From assembly GCA_902520575.1 (NCBI GenBank), contig CABYOG010000010.1, forward strand, positions 1-25,806: 25,806 nt of DNA, in the 5' to 3' direction. A program made the translations under genes and the position numbers. The stretch is from an uncultured SAR116 cluster alpha proteobacterium (GTDB lineage: Bacteria > Pseudomonadota > Alphaproteobacteria > Puniceispirillales > Puniceispirillaceae). The notes under the pieces are model-generated. The model saw only the letters and a list, made by a program, of their open reading frames with translations. It had not been told where the DNA came from and made no database searches. Shown here in pieces: positions 8,322 to 17,833 of the stretch (positions are counted from its first letter, which is position 1; every line of letters begins with the position of its first letter).

Positions 8322-11300
8322 TCAGTTATGAGCAATAAGACGAGCAATTTCTTCTTGTATTTGTGCATCGGAAATAATAGAAACCGCAGCTGTCTGTGTC
8401 CATACCACCCAGCATGTGATCTGTTTAGTAGGATAAATCTGGCTCAGAAGTTCTGCATATACAGCCATTTGGCGAACATATCTAATGGGCATATCTGTCT
8501 TGTCTGTAGGTGGTGTACCTGTCTTAAAATCAGCCAGAAGAACATCTGTATCTCTTACAACAAGGCGGTCAACCTGTCCCTGCACAACAAGGTGGCCAAC
8601 TTTACCTGATATTGCCACTTCAGCCAAGGCATTGGGTCCAAACAGACCGCACAAACGCTTATCTGTCATAATGCCTTTGACCTCTTTTAGAAGCATTTGA
8701 ATATCTGCTGCAGACAGGCCTTTCTGAAGGCTTAGTACAGCAACCCCTGCCAGCAGAGAAGCTGCGATTTTTTCAGCTGCTTCAGACCACTTATCTGCCG
8801 GTAAATATGGCAGAATTTCAAATAATTTGTGGACAAATTGCCCGCGCAATAACGCTGTTTGTCGGTTAACAGCGGTAAAGGCAACAATTTGGTCCAGTTC
8901 ACCCAAATCTGAAGGGACAAGCGGGGAGGCTGGCGTGGTTTCAGGCTCGGGTTCTCTGAAATACCAGGCAGGCGGAACAGCAACAGGTGGCGGCATCACA
9001 GGCATGGCATCATCCTGTGAGCTAATATCCTCTCCAGGTGTTTCCAACCGCCAGATACCATCTGCATTTTGTATTGCTCCTGCGCAATGTTGAATCTGCC
9101 TTGCCAGGAGATCATGCCAGCTGTTTTCTGGCATACGCTGGCGTGGCCTCTGCCAACCAGAAACAAACAAGGCCTGCTGTGCACGTGTCAGAGCAACATA
9201 AAGCAGACGAAAGTCTTCCTCGTCTCTGATTTTTTTATTGGACTGTTTCATCTGCTCAATCATACCAAGAGGTACGGATTGTCCGGACGGCCAGTACAAC
9301 CCTGTTGCCGCTTGCACCAGACTGCTAGTTGGATGTGTTGGCCGCAGCATATCCGGCAAATACACAATCGGGGCCTCAAGACCTTTTGCACCATGGATGC
9401 TCATCACCCGAATCTGGCCACCGTGTTCGGTATCCATATCCCGTTTGACCTCACTTCCGCCTTGTCTAAAAAAATTCAAAAAATGTGTGAGGCCAGCCTG
9501 ACCCTGCTGACCATGCTCGCGGGCCTGAAGCAAGAAGGCATTCAGACTGTCATCAACAGCAGGACCCAATCTGCTATGAAATGCCTGTCGGCCTCCTTCT
9601 GTCAGCACTAGACTGAAAAACTCAAATACAGGAAGCTGGTCAGCAAGGCTGAGCCACCGCAAGAGCTTCTTGGCAGCATCGGCAAACGGAGTTCCGGTCT
9701 CAGCTGCTATCAGCAGAGCGTCAAAAAGGCTGGCCTCACCCCGACCAGTTGCCAGATCAAACAGTTCATGTTCAGTTAGCCCAAACAGAGGTGATTTTAA
9801 CAGGCAGGCCAACTGCAAATCATCTTCAGGCAAAAGACACACATCCCCAAGTGCAAGCAGATCAAGAATTTCTATCTGATTATTCAGGACAATACGATCA
9901 GCACCCGCAACTGGGATATTTTCCCGTTCTAACTCTGCACGTAGTAACGCATAAAACGTATCGCGTTTGCGCACAAGAATTAGGATGTCCTGTGGGCAAA
10001 TTGCCCGGCACAATAACTTTGCCTCATTTCCTGCAAGAAGACCCTTTATATGCGCAACAACAGCATTGGCATGGCGGGCATCATTATCCTGGTGCTCACT
10101 CAAATCCGGCGCATCAAACAGGGGCAGTTCTGTTTTTTCCTCACCAGTTGTTGCCGGCCAGACCTCTACAAGACCTGGCATACCTGTGCGAAAGACATCA
10201 TGTGAACGGTAGGTTGAACTGCCGAGGCCTGTTACCTCTTCTGCGGTCATCACGCAGTCCACAAAGCTTAAGACGGCCTGACTAGATCTGAAAGACAAGG
10301 TAAAATCGATTACATCAAATGGCTTCTGCACAGCTAAAGCACGATGCATCCATGTTTGTTTTTGGTCAGCAAACGTTTCTGGGTCTGCGCCCTGAAAACT
10401 GTATATTGATTGCTTATAGTCGCCAACTGCAAAAACAGTTTTGTGCTTAGCTTCTTCATCACCGTCAAAAAAAGAAGCCGATAATCTATCCAGTAGCTTC
10501 CATTGCGCAGGGCTGGTATCCTGTGCTTCATCAATCAGGAGGTGGTTGATGCCCTGATCTAATTTCCAGCGCACCCAGGCCATCATCTGTTCCTGCGCGA
10601 GAAGCTTATCAGTGAAAAAAACCAGGTCATCATAATCCAACATAGCAGCTGTAAATTTACGCGCTTGGAATCGCTGATAAACTGCTGCGCTGACTCGGGC
10701 AAGGGATTGGCTGCGCAGAACACAGCGTTCTGCTGATTTCAGCTTAAAATAATGCCCAAGCCTTTCAATAATCTGAGCTTGAAATGCGGCGCATTCCGGG
10801 TCATATGCATCGACTTTCTTATCCGTCACCTTTTTGCGCCAGCTTCCGTCTTTGGTCAGAAAAACGTCAGCCAGCGCAGCAATATCCATAGGCCTGCCCT
10901 CCTCATCTACCTCCAACCACATCTGCAGTTGAAGGCCACGATCTGCCTGCTGCAATCCCCCTTTTCGCAAAGCTGTAATAATTCTGCCCAACGGCATTTG
11001 CCTAATCTGAATAGCCAATTCCTGTTCTGCTGCAATCAGATCAACTTTATGTTCTACGCCAATTCGTTGTCTTAATTCAGCTTCATAATCGGACAAGCTC
11101 AACGGATCATCTGTGAAGCGCTGCATATTATGACGATTATGCAATCCAGTTTTAATATGTCTGAGCGCTTGTTTTTCATCTGTTTGCTGGATGATGACAG
11201 ACAAAGATTCAGCCAGAAGCGCATCATGAAGTTGTCCTACCTGTTGCAACAAATCAAAAAAACAATCTGTAACCAGCCTGTCACTGTCCATTTCACTGAG

Positions 11301-11759
11301 CAACTGAAAGTCAGGAGGAACCTTTGCTTCAATCGGAAAGCGTCTTAATACAGCCTGACAAAAGGAATGAACAGTTTCAATGCGGGGGCCATCTTCATGA
11401 TCAAGGATATTAGCAAACAGGCTGCGGGCTGTTTGAAACTGTGCTTTAGTGGGTCTGTCCTCACCCAGCTTTTTTAATTCATAAAGAAGAACTGTCTGAT
11501 CGCAGATGGCCCATATAGACAGCTGTTTATACAGCCGGCTTTTCATTTCCGCAGCTGCAGCTTTAGTATAAGTTACACATAAAATTGTCTCTGGTGGAAT
11601 GCCACTCAGCAACAGGCGTAACACACGCATGATCAGAACCTGTGTCTTGCCTGTGCCCGCATTTGCGGAGACAAACACAGAAAGATTGGGGTCAGATGCT
11701 GCGATTTGCCGTAAGGTGGCCTGCGTCCCTTTTTGTCCGTCAACAACAGGCTCAGTCAT
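8322..11759 (-). CDS. addA: Double-strand break repair helicase-nuclease AddA
   Basis: AddA is the UvrD-like helicase and nuclease subunit of AddAB, which resects double-strand ends and loads RecA. The chosen frame gives 1145 residues. Walker A is SANAGTGKTQ (Lys38), Walker B is LLIDEAQDTSPAQW near residue 405, and late helicase motifs appear as MSIHGAKGLEAPIVYLPD and LLYVALTRAQQALF. The C-terminal RecB-type nuclease motif is LLADFKTGTPP near residue 1075. The longest frame starts at 11873, 122 bases inside addB; I prefer ATG 11759, with GAGG (complement of 11766-11769) 6 bases upstream, so the start overlaps the addB stop by 8 bases in ATGACTGA. Tandem ATGs at 11762 and 11759 leave a one-codon uncertainty. 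The overlap suggests translational coupling and equal subunit production. Confidence 0.96.
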   Translation of the reverse strand: MTEPVVDGQKGTQATLRQIAASDPNLSVFVSANAGTGKTQVLIMRVLRLLLSGIPPETILCVTYTKAAAAEMKSRLYKQLSIWAICDQTVLLYELKKLGEDRPTKAQFQTARSLFANILDHEDGPRIETVHSFCQAVLRRFPIEAKVPPDFQLLSEMDSDRLVTDCFFDLLQQVGQLHDALLAESLSVIIQQTDEKQALRHIKTGLHNRHNMQRFTDDPLSLSDYEAELRQRIGVEHKVDLIAAEQELAIQIRQMPLGRIITALRKGGLQQADRGLQLQMWLEVDEEGRPMDIAALADVFLTKDGSWRKKVTDKKVDAYDPECAAFQAQIIERLGHYFKLKSAERCVLRSQSLARVSAAVYQRFQARKFTAAMLDYDDLVFFTDKLLAQEQMMAWVRWKLDQGINHLLIDEAQDTSPAQWKLLDRLSASFFDGDEEAKHKTVFAVGDYKQSIYSFQGADPETFADQKQTWMHRALAVQKPFDVIDFTLSFRSSQAVLSFVDCVMTAEEVTGLGSSTYRSHDVFRTGMPGLVEVWPATTGEEKTELPLFDAPDLSEHQDNDARHANAVVAHIKGLLAGNEAKLLCRAICPQDILILVRKRDTFYALLRAELERENIPVAGADRIVLNNQIEILDLLALGDVCLLPEDDLQLACLLKSPLFGLTEHELFDLATGRGEASLFDALLIAAETGTPFADAAKKLLRWLSLADQLPVFEFFSLVLTEGGRQAFHSRLGPAVDDSLNAFLLQAREHGQQGQAGLTHFLNFFRQGGSEVKRDMDTEHGGQIRVMSIHGAKGLEAPIVYLPDMLRPTHPTSSLVQAATGLYWPSGQSVPLGMIEQMKQSNKKIRDEEDFRLLYVALTRAQQALFVSGWQRPRQRMPENSWHDLLARQIQHCAGAIQNADGIWRLETPGEDISSQDDAMPVMPPPVAVPPAWYFREPEPETTPASPLVPSDLGELDQIVAFTAVNRQTALLRGQFVHKLFEILPYLPADKWSEAAEKIAASLLAGVAVLSLQKGLSAADIQMLLKEVKGIMTDKRLCGLFGPNALAEVAISGKVGHLVVQGQVDRLVVRDTDVLLADFKTGTPPTDKTDMPIRYVRQMAVYAELLSQIYPTKQITCWVVWTQTAAVSIISDAQIQEEIARLIAHN

Positions 11760-14700
11760 CATCAACCTCATGGGGGCGCCATTCACGAACGCGGGATAAA
11801 TGCCGGTAATCCGAATAAGCGGGTCTGTCATGTGGGCTGGGTTCAGGCAGATAGGGCTGCTCTGCATCATCATACTTCACAATCAAGTCTTCTAAATGTT
11901 GTCGGTCCTTACCCCCATCGAAACCGTCAGGACGAACGGCGGTGATGCGCGCTGCCCGCTCATAATTGCCTGACAACTGCCAATATGATAAGTCTCTGAA
12001 ACCCTTTGGCTGGTCATCCTCTGCAAATTTAAAACCGCCTGCCTGCGCAATAACAGCCTCAATCAGTAATTGCGTGGCCCGCCGTCTGGCAACCTTTGTT
12101 TTGGTCGGCGCTTGGCCCGTCTTGTAATCAATAATACTCAGCGTGCCATCATCATGAATATCCAACCTGTCAGCGGTAGCTGTAACAATCACCGGGCCAT
12201 GAGGCGCATTAAGGCTGATACGGCCCTTTAGTTCTGCGTAACTATGCTTCAGGGTCTGCCGCAGATTGTCTTCATGCTCAATGAACCAGTCGGCAATCAG
12301 CTGAAAGCGGGCCAGCCAGAATGCTTTTATCGGCGGATGCCCAAAATAGGGTGCAAAGACCGCCTCACCAAACCGGTACAACGTGTCTTTAGCATCAGCT
12401 GGAAGTTGACCGGCAGGATATTGGTCAATGAAAGCCGCAAGAGCTTTATGTGTTAGCGTCCCCCGCAACGCCACATCCGGACGTCTGTCCACAGGATCAA
12501 GTGGCTTAAGGTTCAATATCTTTTTAGCGTAAATAAAATAAGGATCAGAAATCCAATTATCAAATTCTGTCGCAGAAAACTGCCGCGGGCGCAGGGCAAT
12601 TTCAGGTCTGGGGGCAGGCATATCAACGGCTTTTACAGGCTGACTTAGGTGAGACGTCAGCGCGGCCTCTATCGCAATAGGGATGGAGGTCTCTAGAGTT
12701 TCTGAGAGCTGCGCCGCAATTAGAACAGCTTTTAGACGTTCCAGCCACCGGCTTGGGGTTGTCGGGCTGTCATCGGCTCGCTTAGCACGTGTCATTGTGA
12801 CTTCCGGGGTGCAAATCTGCATCAAAAAGTCATGAGCAGACAAGCCAACACGCCAGCGCCGGTCAGGTAATTTCAAGGCTGTGCGGATGGTCTGATTGGT
12901 CCAGGGATCATAGTCTTGTGCGGGGGGCCAGCTGCCTTCATTCAGGCCGCCCAAAATAATATGATCAGCACTCTGCATTCGTGCTTCAACTGTTCCTAAA
13001 ATAGCCAGACGAGGGTGCGATTGCCATGCAGACCGGACAGTCTGCTGACGGGAAAGCACATGAAACACTTCAGCATAATCACGTGCCTGAACCGACATCG
13101 ATTTATCAGATGAGGCAATCTCATTCAGCAGCTGGGCAGCAACCTTGCCATCCTCACTGTTCCAAAGAGCTAGCAGGGCTTCATTTTCCACATCTGTCTG
13201 GGCCAACTGTTCTGCTGCCTTGCCATGGGCATCAGCCAGTTGGCCAAAACTGATATTCTGCGCGGCAAAGGCTTCAGTTATAGGCAGAAGTGGGGTCAAA
13301 ATATTCTGCTCATAAAACTGCCTCAGTTGGTGCAGTTCTGGATCAGAAGCTAGTATTTTTCCAATGCCTTCTCTGTCATTTTGATGAAGATAGCCCCGCA
13401 ATACCTTCCTTTCCAGCAAACGGGCAAGCTGTCTGTACTGCATGGCAGGCAAACCACCACAAGCCAGAGGATGTTTAATAAGTGCAAGAAGCGCATGGGC
13501 TGAGCCCTCTTTATTTGCCCATTCAGCTATCAGCTGCAGATAATGGCCTGTCCGCGTCAAAGGCAAGGGTACACCTGCACTGTCATCCACATTCAAGCCC
13601 CATTTCAGCAACGCGGCCCTGACCTGTCTGGCCAATTGTCTGTCAGGGGTAACAAGCATTGCTGTCTTTTCGTGTGTTTCCAGTGTTTCCCGCATAAGAC
13701 AAGCAATGATGTCTGCTTCATGATGAGTGTCTTTTGCCTCAACCAAGCGAAGTCCTGTCAGGGCTGTGGCCTCCACCTCTGGATGATCACGAACAATCTG
13801 CCGCCACTGCGCAGTTTGTTCTGCAGGCAAAAGTACCTGACGCATGAGGGCTGTGCGTGCTGTGATGACAGGCTGGCAACTGCAGACAGGCCAGACAGGC
13901 ACCATGTCTGGTGTGACATCCAATGAGGCGAAGGTTGTAAAAAGCTGATGCTGAGGGTGGCCAACATCACCCAGAATGCTGCTCAGGTCATCTGTGCTGA
14001 CTAGCGACCCATCATGTCCGGGAAAAACCAGCAAGCCTGCCGGCAAAGCCCTGACAGCATGCATAAGGGCAACAGTCTTAGGCAGACTTCCGGTTGAGCC
14101 TGCCAGAATAACAGGTGTTTTTGGCGGCTGTTCAGACCAGTTGCGTAGCTGTTTATCCAAGAAGGCCAGACGAAGAACAGATGGATCCATCACACCCATC
14201 TCTTTTGTAATTTCTGGCCAGTTTTGCAAAACGATCCCCAGAAAAGTGACAATTTCTGACCAATGTCTGGCAAATTCTGGTGGGATATCTGCTTCTTTTA
14301 AATTAGAAAAACACCCACCAGACTGATAAATCTGTTCCAAAAACCGCGCGAGACTTGCTGCCAGCCGAAAAGCCTGTGCAGCAGATAGGGTCTGGCCGCT
14401 AACCGACCGGCTTTGTATAAGACGGGCAAGAATCATTTGTCTGTCCGTCTGGCTGATGGCAGGCAGAAGATCACATAAATCATCTGCTTGGAAATGCTGA
14501 GACAAATAACCAGGGTCTAGTTCATCCACATCACCAATAGGCTGCATATCTGGCAAAAACAGTGCCCGCCCCTCTGACTGTTGGATAAAGGCTTTTTTCA
14601 AAGCCTGTGCAGCCCGGCGAGAGGGCAGCAGAATTTTTATCTCCACCAACTGCTCTGGCGTCTGGACAGAAGCCATGATGCCTGCTGCGAGATCCTGCGC

Positions 14701-14784
14701 AAAGGGCAGACCAGCCGGGATGGTGTAAATGCCACGGGCCAGCAATTCATTAAGTGAGGGTGAGGACCGCGTAAAAGAATTCAT
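11752..14784 (-). CDS. addB: Double-strand break repair protein AddB
   Basis: AddB is the second subunit of AddAB, with a helicase-like fold used for translocation or Chi recognition and a C-terminal nuclease that cuts the other strand. The 1010-residue product begins with the usual IPAGLPFAQDLAAGI region and ILLPSRRAAQAL, a degenerate nucleotide-binding loop. GGLNEGSWPP lies in the middle and LSIIDYKTGQAPTK near residue 885 is the RecB-like nuclease motif. The end, AYSDYRHLSRVREW, resembles alphaproteobacterial AddB proteins. The four cysteines that bind an Fe-S cluster around the nuclease domain of Bacillus AddB are not seen here. No clear ribosome binding site precedes ATG 14784. It overlaps addA by 8 bases. 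Confidence 0.94.
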   Translation of the reverse strand: MNSFTRSSPSLNELLARGIYTIPAGLPFAQDLAAGIMASVQTPEQLVEIKILLPSRRAAQALKKAFIQQSEGRALFLPDMQPIGDVDELDPGYLSQHFQADDLCDLLPAISQTDRQMILARLIQSRSVSGQTLSAAQAFRLAASLARFLEQIYQSGGCFSNLKEADIPPEFARHWSEIVTFLGIVLQNWPEITKEMGVMDPSVLRLAFLDKQLRNWSEQPPKTPVILAGSTGSLPKTVALMHAVRALPAGLLVFPGHDGSLVSTDDLSSILGDVGHPQHQLFTTFASLDVTPDMVPVWPVCSCQPVITARTALMRQVLLPAEQTAQWRQIVRDHPEVEATALTGLRLVEAKDTHHEADIIACLMRETLETHEKTAMLVTPDRQLARQVRAALLKWGLNVDDSAGVPLPLTRTGHYLQLIAEWANKEGSAHALLALIKHPLACGGLPAMQYRQLARLLERKVLRGYLHQNDREGIGKILASDPELHQLRQFYEQNILTPLLPITEAFAAQNISFGQLADAHGKAAEQLAQTDVENEALLALWNSEDGKVAAQLLNEIASSDKSMSVQARDYAEVFHVLSRQQTVRSAWQSHPRLAILGTVEARMQSADHIILGGLNEGSWPPAQDYDPWTNQTIRTALKLPDRRWRVGLSAHDFLMQICTPEVTMTRAKRADDSPTTPSRWLERLKAVLIAAQLSETLETSIPIAIEAALTSHLSQPVKAVDMPAPRPEIALRPRQFSATEFDNWISDPYFIYAKKILNLKPLDPVDRRPDVALRGTLTHKALAAFIDQYPAGQLPADAKDTLYRFGEAVFAPYFGHPPIKAFWLARFQLIADWFIEHEDNLRQTLKHSYAELKGRISLNAPHGPVIVTATADRLDIHDDGTLSIIDYKTGQAPTKTKVARRRATQLLIEAVIAQAGGFKFAEDDQPKGFRDLSYWQLSGNYERAARITAVRPDGFDGGKDRQHLEDLIVKYDDAEQPYLPEPSPHDRPAYSDYRHLSRVREWRPHEVDDD

Positions 14785-14825
14785 AACAAAAACTATAAGT
14801 TAGTTTTACTGTCTCAGTCAGCCCA

Positions 14826-14839
14826 AATCTGCGCAGATT
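14826..14839. promoter_or_regulatory. 14-bp perfect palindrome upstream of addB
   Basis: AATCTGCGCAGATT reads identically on both strands and lies 42 bases before the addB start, in the 90-base addB-tsaE gap. It could be an operator for a dimeric regulator. It is not the LexA-type GAAC-N7-GTTC or GTTC-N7-GTTC box of alphaproteobacteria. TTGGGC on the complement immediately beside it, with TAACTT 18 bases further, might be an addB promoter. The palindrome is directly seen; the role is unknown. Confidence 0.4.
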
Positions 14840-14874
14840 GTTACAAAAATTGCGAAAACAGATTTCGCCTAGAG

Positions 14875-15348
14875 TTATGAAAAGTAATCCTGCTTGAACT
14901 GGTTAAGAATTTCTGCTGCTGCTGCAAGGGCCACTACACGAGCCCCTGTATCAGATCCCATGGCCAGATCAATTCTGATCTGGTCAGCCGGCAGCCGTTC
15001 CTGAAGTGTATCCGGCCATTCAATCAGACAGCAACACGCATAAAATGCATCTTCTACCCCAAGAGCGATGGCTTGTTCTTCTGTTTCAAGGCGATAGAGA
15101 TCCATATGCCAGACCTCAAATCCAGCATAAGTCAGGTAGGGCTGAACAAGGGTAAAGGTTGGGCTAGGAATGTCATCTTGTGGACCACAGCAAGTAGTGA
15201 TCATCGCCCGTGCAAGTTCTGACTTACCCACTCCCAAAGGCCCTGAAAGACAGAATACGCGACCAGGAGCAATGAACTGTGACAAACAGTCCGCAAACCG
15301 CTTTGTTTGCGCAAGATCAGACAAGGTAAGGGCGAGGCTGTCCGGCAT
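14875..15348 (-). CDS. tsaE: tRNA threonylcarbamoyladenosine biosynthesis ATPase TsaE
   Basis: TsaE (YjeE) is the ATPase that works with TsaB and TsaD to place t6A at position 37 of ANN-decoding tRNAs. The 157-residue protein has Walker A GPLGVGKSE (Lys42), the switch-like PSPTFTLVQPY, and WHMDLYRLE, all family hallmarks. The second half contains IEWPDTLQERLP, also typical. AGGAAG upstream of ATG 15348 on the complement is a good ribosome binding site. It lies between ahcY and addB. In many alphaproteobacteria a sensor kinase precedes it and amgK-murU follow it; both are absent here. Confidence 0.95.
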   Translation of the reverse strand: MPDSLALTLSDLAQTKRFADCLSQFIAPGRVFCLSGPLGVGKSELARAMITTCCGPQDDIPSPTFTLVQPYLTYAGFEVWHMDLYRLETEEQAIALGVEDAFYACCCLIEWPDTLQERLPADQIRIDLAMGSDTGARVVALAAAAEILNQFKQDYFS

Positions 15349-15405
15349 GTTATCTTCCTATTTGCCCTACCTGCATGCCATGGGATAGGCCTAGCATTTT
15401 GCTGG

Positions 15406-16800
15406 TCAGTATCTGTATTGTTCTGTTTTGAATGGGCCTTGTTGGCTAACACCAATATAGTCTGCTTGTTCATCACGCAAGGTTGTCAACGTAGCGCCAA
15501 CCTTCTCTAGATGAAGGGCTGCGACCTTCTCATCGAGATGACGAGGCAATGTATGAACAGTGTTATTATAACGGTCATGACTTGTCCACAGCTCAATCTG
15601 GGCTAGAACTTGATTGGTGAAAGATGCTGACATCACAAAAGAAGGATGACCTGTGGCACAACCCAGATTCACAAGACGGCCTTTCGCCAGCAGAATCATA
15701 CGCTTACCATCAGGAAATTCCACCTCATCTACCTGTGGTTTGACTTCACGCCAAGTCATATTCGACAGAGATGAGACCTCAATTTCATTATCAAAATGAC
15801 CAATATTACAGACGATAGCGCGGTCTTTCATCTGCCGCATGTGATCAAGCGTAATTACATCTTTATTGCCGGTGGCTGTGACAAAGATATCCGCTTTTCC
15901 AGCTGCCTGTTCCATGGTCACAACCTCATAGCCTTCCATTGCTGCTTGAAGTGCACATATCGGGTCAATTTCAGTCACCATCACCCTGGCCCCGCCCTGA
16001 CGCAGTGAAGCAGCAGACCCTTTACCCACATCACCGTAGCCACAAACCAACGCAACTTTTCCTGCCAGCATCACATCTGTCGCCCGGCGGATGCCGTCAA
16101 CGAGGGACTCACGGCAGCCATAAAGGTTATCAAATTTTGATTTTGTGACAGAATCATTCACATTAATCGCCGGGAAGGGCAGCTGGTTCTTTTCAGCCAT
16201 CTGATAAAGGCGCAGAACCCCTGTCGTGGTTTCTTCAGAAACACCAAGAATAGCATCTTTCTGCCGCGTAAACCAGCCAGGGCTTGCAGCATGTCGCTTG
16301 TGCAGCTGAGCTTTCAGGTATTCTTCCTCCTCTGATGCTGGCTCAGCCAAAACATCCTCTCCCTCCTCAAGACGCGCGCCAAGAAGGATATACATTGTTG
16401 CATCACCGCCATCATCCAGAATAAGGTTGGCTGGCTGGCCGTCAGGCCAATCAAAGATCTTATCAACATAGCCCCAGTAATCTTCCAATGTTTCGCCCTT
16501 TATGGCAAAAACAGGGATTCCCGCATCAGCAATGGCGGCTGCTGCCTGATCCTGCGTTGAAAAAATGTTGCAAGATGACCAGCGAAGCTTAGCTCCTAAT
16601 TCTGCCAGTGTTTCGATAAGAACCGCGGTCTGGATAGTCATATGCAAACAACCGGCAATACGGGCACCTTTCAAGGGTTTCTTTCCTCCATATTGATCAC
16701 GAAGAGCCATGAGGCCGGGCATTTCATTTTCTGCAATTGATACCTCACGCCGGCCCCATTCTGCCAACCCAGCATCGGCAATTACAAAATCCTGTGTCAT
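15406..16800 (-). CDS. ahcY: Adenosylhomocysteinase (S-adenosylhomocysteine hydrolase)
   Basis: AhcY reversibly hydrolyses S-adenosylhomocysteine to adenosine and homocysteine, clearing the inhibitor left by SAM-dependent methylation. The 464-residue protein has the active-site segment [11 protein letters not shown] (Lys220, Asp224), the NAD-binding loop GYGDVGKG (254-261), and the C-terminus ending in EQYRY as in this family. A roughly 40-residue insertion around 145-190 is the normal bacterial long form. GGAG on the complement of 16808-16811 stands 7 bases before the ATG. No SAM-cycle partner such as metK is nearby; the gene lies between rapZ and tsaE. A short inverted repeat lies in its leader, but I do not recognise an SAH riboswitch. 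Confidence 0.98.
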   Translation of the reverse strand: MTQDFVIADAGLAEWGRREVSIAENEMPGLMALRDQYGGKKPLKGARIAGCLHMTIQTAVLIETLAELGAKLRWSSCNIFSTQDQAAAAIADAGIPVFAIKGETLEDYWGYVDKIFDWPDGQPANLILDDGGDATMYILLGARLEEGEDVLAEPASEEEEYLKAQLHKRHAASPGWFTRQKDAILGVSEETTTGVLRLYQMAEKNQLPFPAINVNDSVTKSKFDNLYGCRESLVDGIRRATDVMLAGKVALVCGYGDVGKGSAASLRQGGARVMVTEIDPICALQAAMEGYEVVTMEQAAGKADIFVTATGNKDVITLDHMRQMKDRAIVCNIGHFDNEIEVSSLSNMTWREVKPQVDEVEFPDGKRMILLAKGRLVNLGCATGHPSFVMSASFTNQVLAQIELWTSHDRYNNTVHTLPRHLDEKVAALHLEKVGATLTTLRDEQADYIGVSQQGPFKTEQYRY

Positions 16801-16853
16801 TTATAAACTCCGTATAAAACAGATAAGGAAAAGTTGTTATAAAACTATGCCAA

Positions 16854-16882
16854 TTGCTATCAAACTTCTCTGCGAATAGCAA
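16854..16882 (-). promoter_or_regulatory. Inverted repeat in the rapZ-ahcY gap
   Basis: TTGCTAT (16854-16860) and ATAGCAA (16876-16882) are perfect complements with a 15-base loop, in the 84-base gap between the rapZ stop and the ahcY start. Read toward ahcY it could be a leader hairpin or a weak rapZ terminator; TTTTAT follows at some distance. It is too small to claim as a riboswitch. Confidence 0.3.
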
Positions 16883-16884
16883 AT

Positions 16885-17808
16885 CTAAGGCACTTCGCGA
16901 TGATGAACAGATACAGGTAGGGCTTTCTCTTTTGCCCATCTAGCAAACCATTGTGCGGATACAACGGAACGGTGTTTGCCGCCTGTACAACCAAAAGCTA
17001 CTGTGACATTAGGTCTGCTGTCCCCTGTTTGGCTTGGCAGCGTCTCCGAAATCAAACCAGTTGCCCGTTCCATGAAAGAAGAAAACCGCGGGTCTGCCTC
17101 GACAAATGAACGGACAGCATCATCAAGACCTGTTTTTTCACGCAAATTACCTTGCCAATGCGGGTTATTCAGAAACCGCATATCAAAAACATAATCTGCT
17201 GATTCTGGAAGGCCCTTTTTATAGGAAAAACTTTGGATGGTGAGTAGGGCATCATCCTGGTTCGGTAGCCCCAGTCGCGAAAGCAGTTCTCTTCGGAACT
17301 CATCTGGCGCACGACCTGTACTATCTATCCCGATATCAACTAAATGTGCAACGCTGGTCAGTGACAGACTATCCATTTCAATTGCCTCTTCTAAACTTTC
17401 CACCTGTTCTGCAAGTGGATGACGCCGACGTGTTGTTTTGTAGCGCCTCAACAGCTCTTTTGTAGAGGCTTTTATGAGCACCACCTGACAGCGCTCACGC
17501 ATTGCTGATTTCAAATTTGTCACCAGCCGAATTACCGCCTCAGGGTCAAACCCTGCTGTCCGTAAATCAACGCCAATAGCCAGCTTTGTGTTCTCTGTCT
17601 CAACAGATAGGGCGACAAGCTGGTCCACCAATGCCAGAGGAAGATTATCAACAGCTGTAAAACTAGCATCCTCCAAAATATTTAAAGCCGTGGAGTGGCC
17701 CGAACCAGACTGACCAATCACAATCACCAGTTGGACAGTGTCATCTATGCTAATTTGTCTTCCCCGGTCAGCAGCACCTTCCAAATTTTCAGAAGAAATT
17801 TTCATCAT
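16885..17808 (-). CDS. rapZ: RapZ-family nucleotide-binding/RNA-binding protein
   Basis: RapZ (YvcJ family) has an N-terminal P-loop domain and a C-terminal ligand/RNA-binding domain; in E. coli it directs decay of the GlmZ small RNA and senses glucosamine-6-phosphate. The C-terminal signature FGCTGGKHRSV is intact, as are AVDNLPLAL and GVDLRT. The Walker A loop reads GQSGSGHST: the usual Lys (or Arg in some alphaproteobacteria) is His38, codon CAC. I choose the tandem ATG at 17808/17805 (307 or 306 residues, MMKISSENLE), because the longer frame from 17877 runs into chvG and adds unrelated residues. No strong ribosome binding site is seen. It follows chvG by 25 bases, so it is probably in the chvI-chvG operon. 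The PTS genes that normally flank it are missing. Confidence 0.92.
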   Translation of the reverse strand: MMKISSENLEGAADRGRQISIDDTVQLVIVIGQSGSGHSTALNILEDASFTAVDNLPLALVDQLVALSVETENTKLAIGVDLRTAGFDPEAVIRLVTNLKSAMRERCQVVLIKASTKELLRRYKTTRRRHPLAEQVESLEEAIEMDSLSLTSVAHLVDIGIDSTGRAPDEFRRELLSRLGLPNQDDALLTIQSFSYKKGLPESADYVFDMRFLNNPHWQGNLREKTGLDDAVRSFVEADPRFSSFMERATGLISETLPSQTGDSRPNVTVAFGCTGGKHRSVVSAQWFARWAKEKALPVSVHHREVP

Positions 17809-17833
17809 AACCCGAAGTCTAACAAAAATTGAC

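Noticed and set aside
9069..10285. Long plus-strand open frames of about 180 residues inside addA
   Set aside because: They lie antisense to a well-supported AddA with intact motifs, have no ribosome binding site and resemble no protein family.
11760..11873. Upstream extension of addA overlapping addB by over 100 bases
   Set aside because: The extra 38 residues are out-of-frame addB sequence, and ATG 11759 has a ribosome binding site and the family N-terminus.
16801..16884. SAH riboswitch upstream of ahcY
   Set aside because: Only a 7-bp hairpin is visible; the longer conserved stems and pseudoknot are not apparent by eye.
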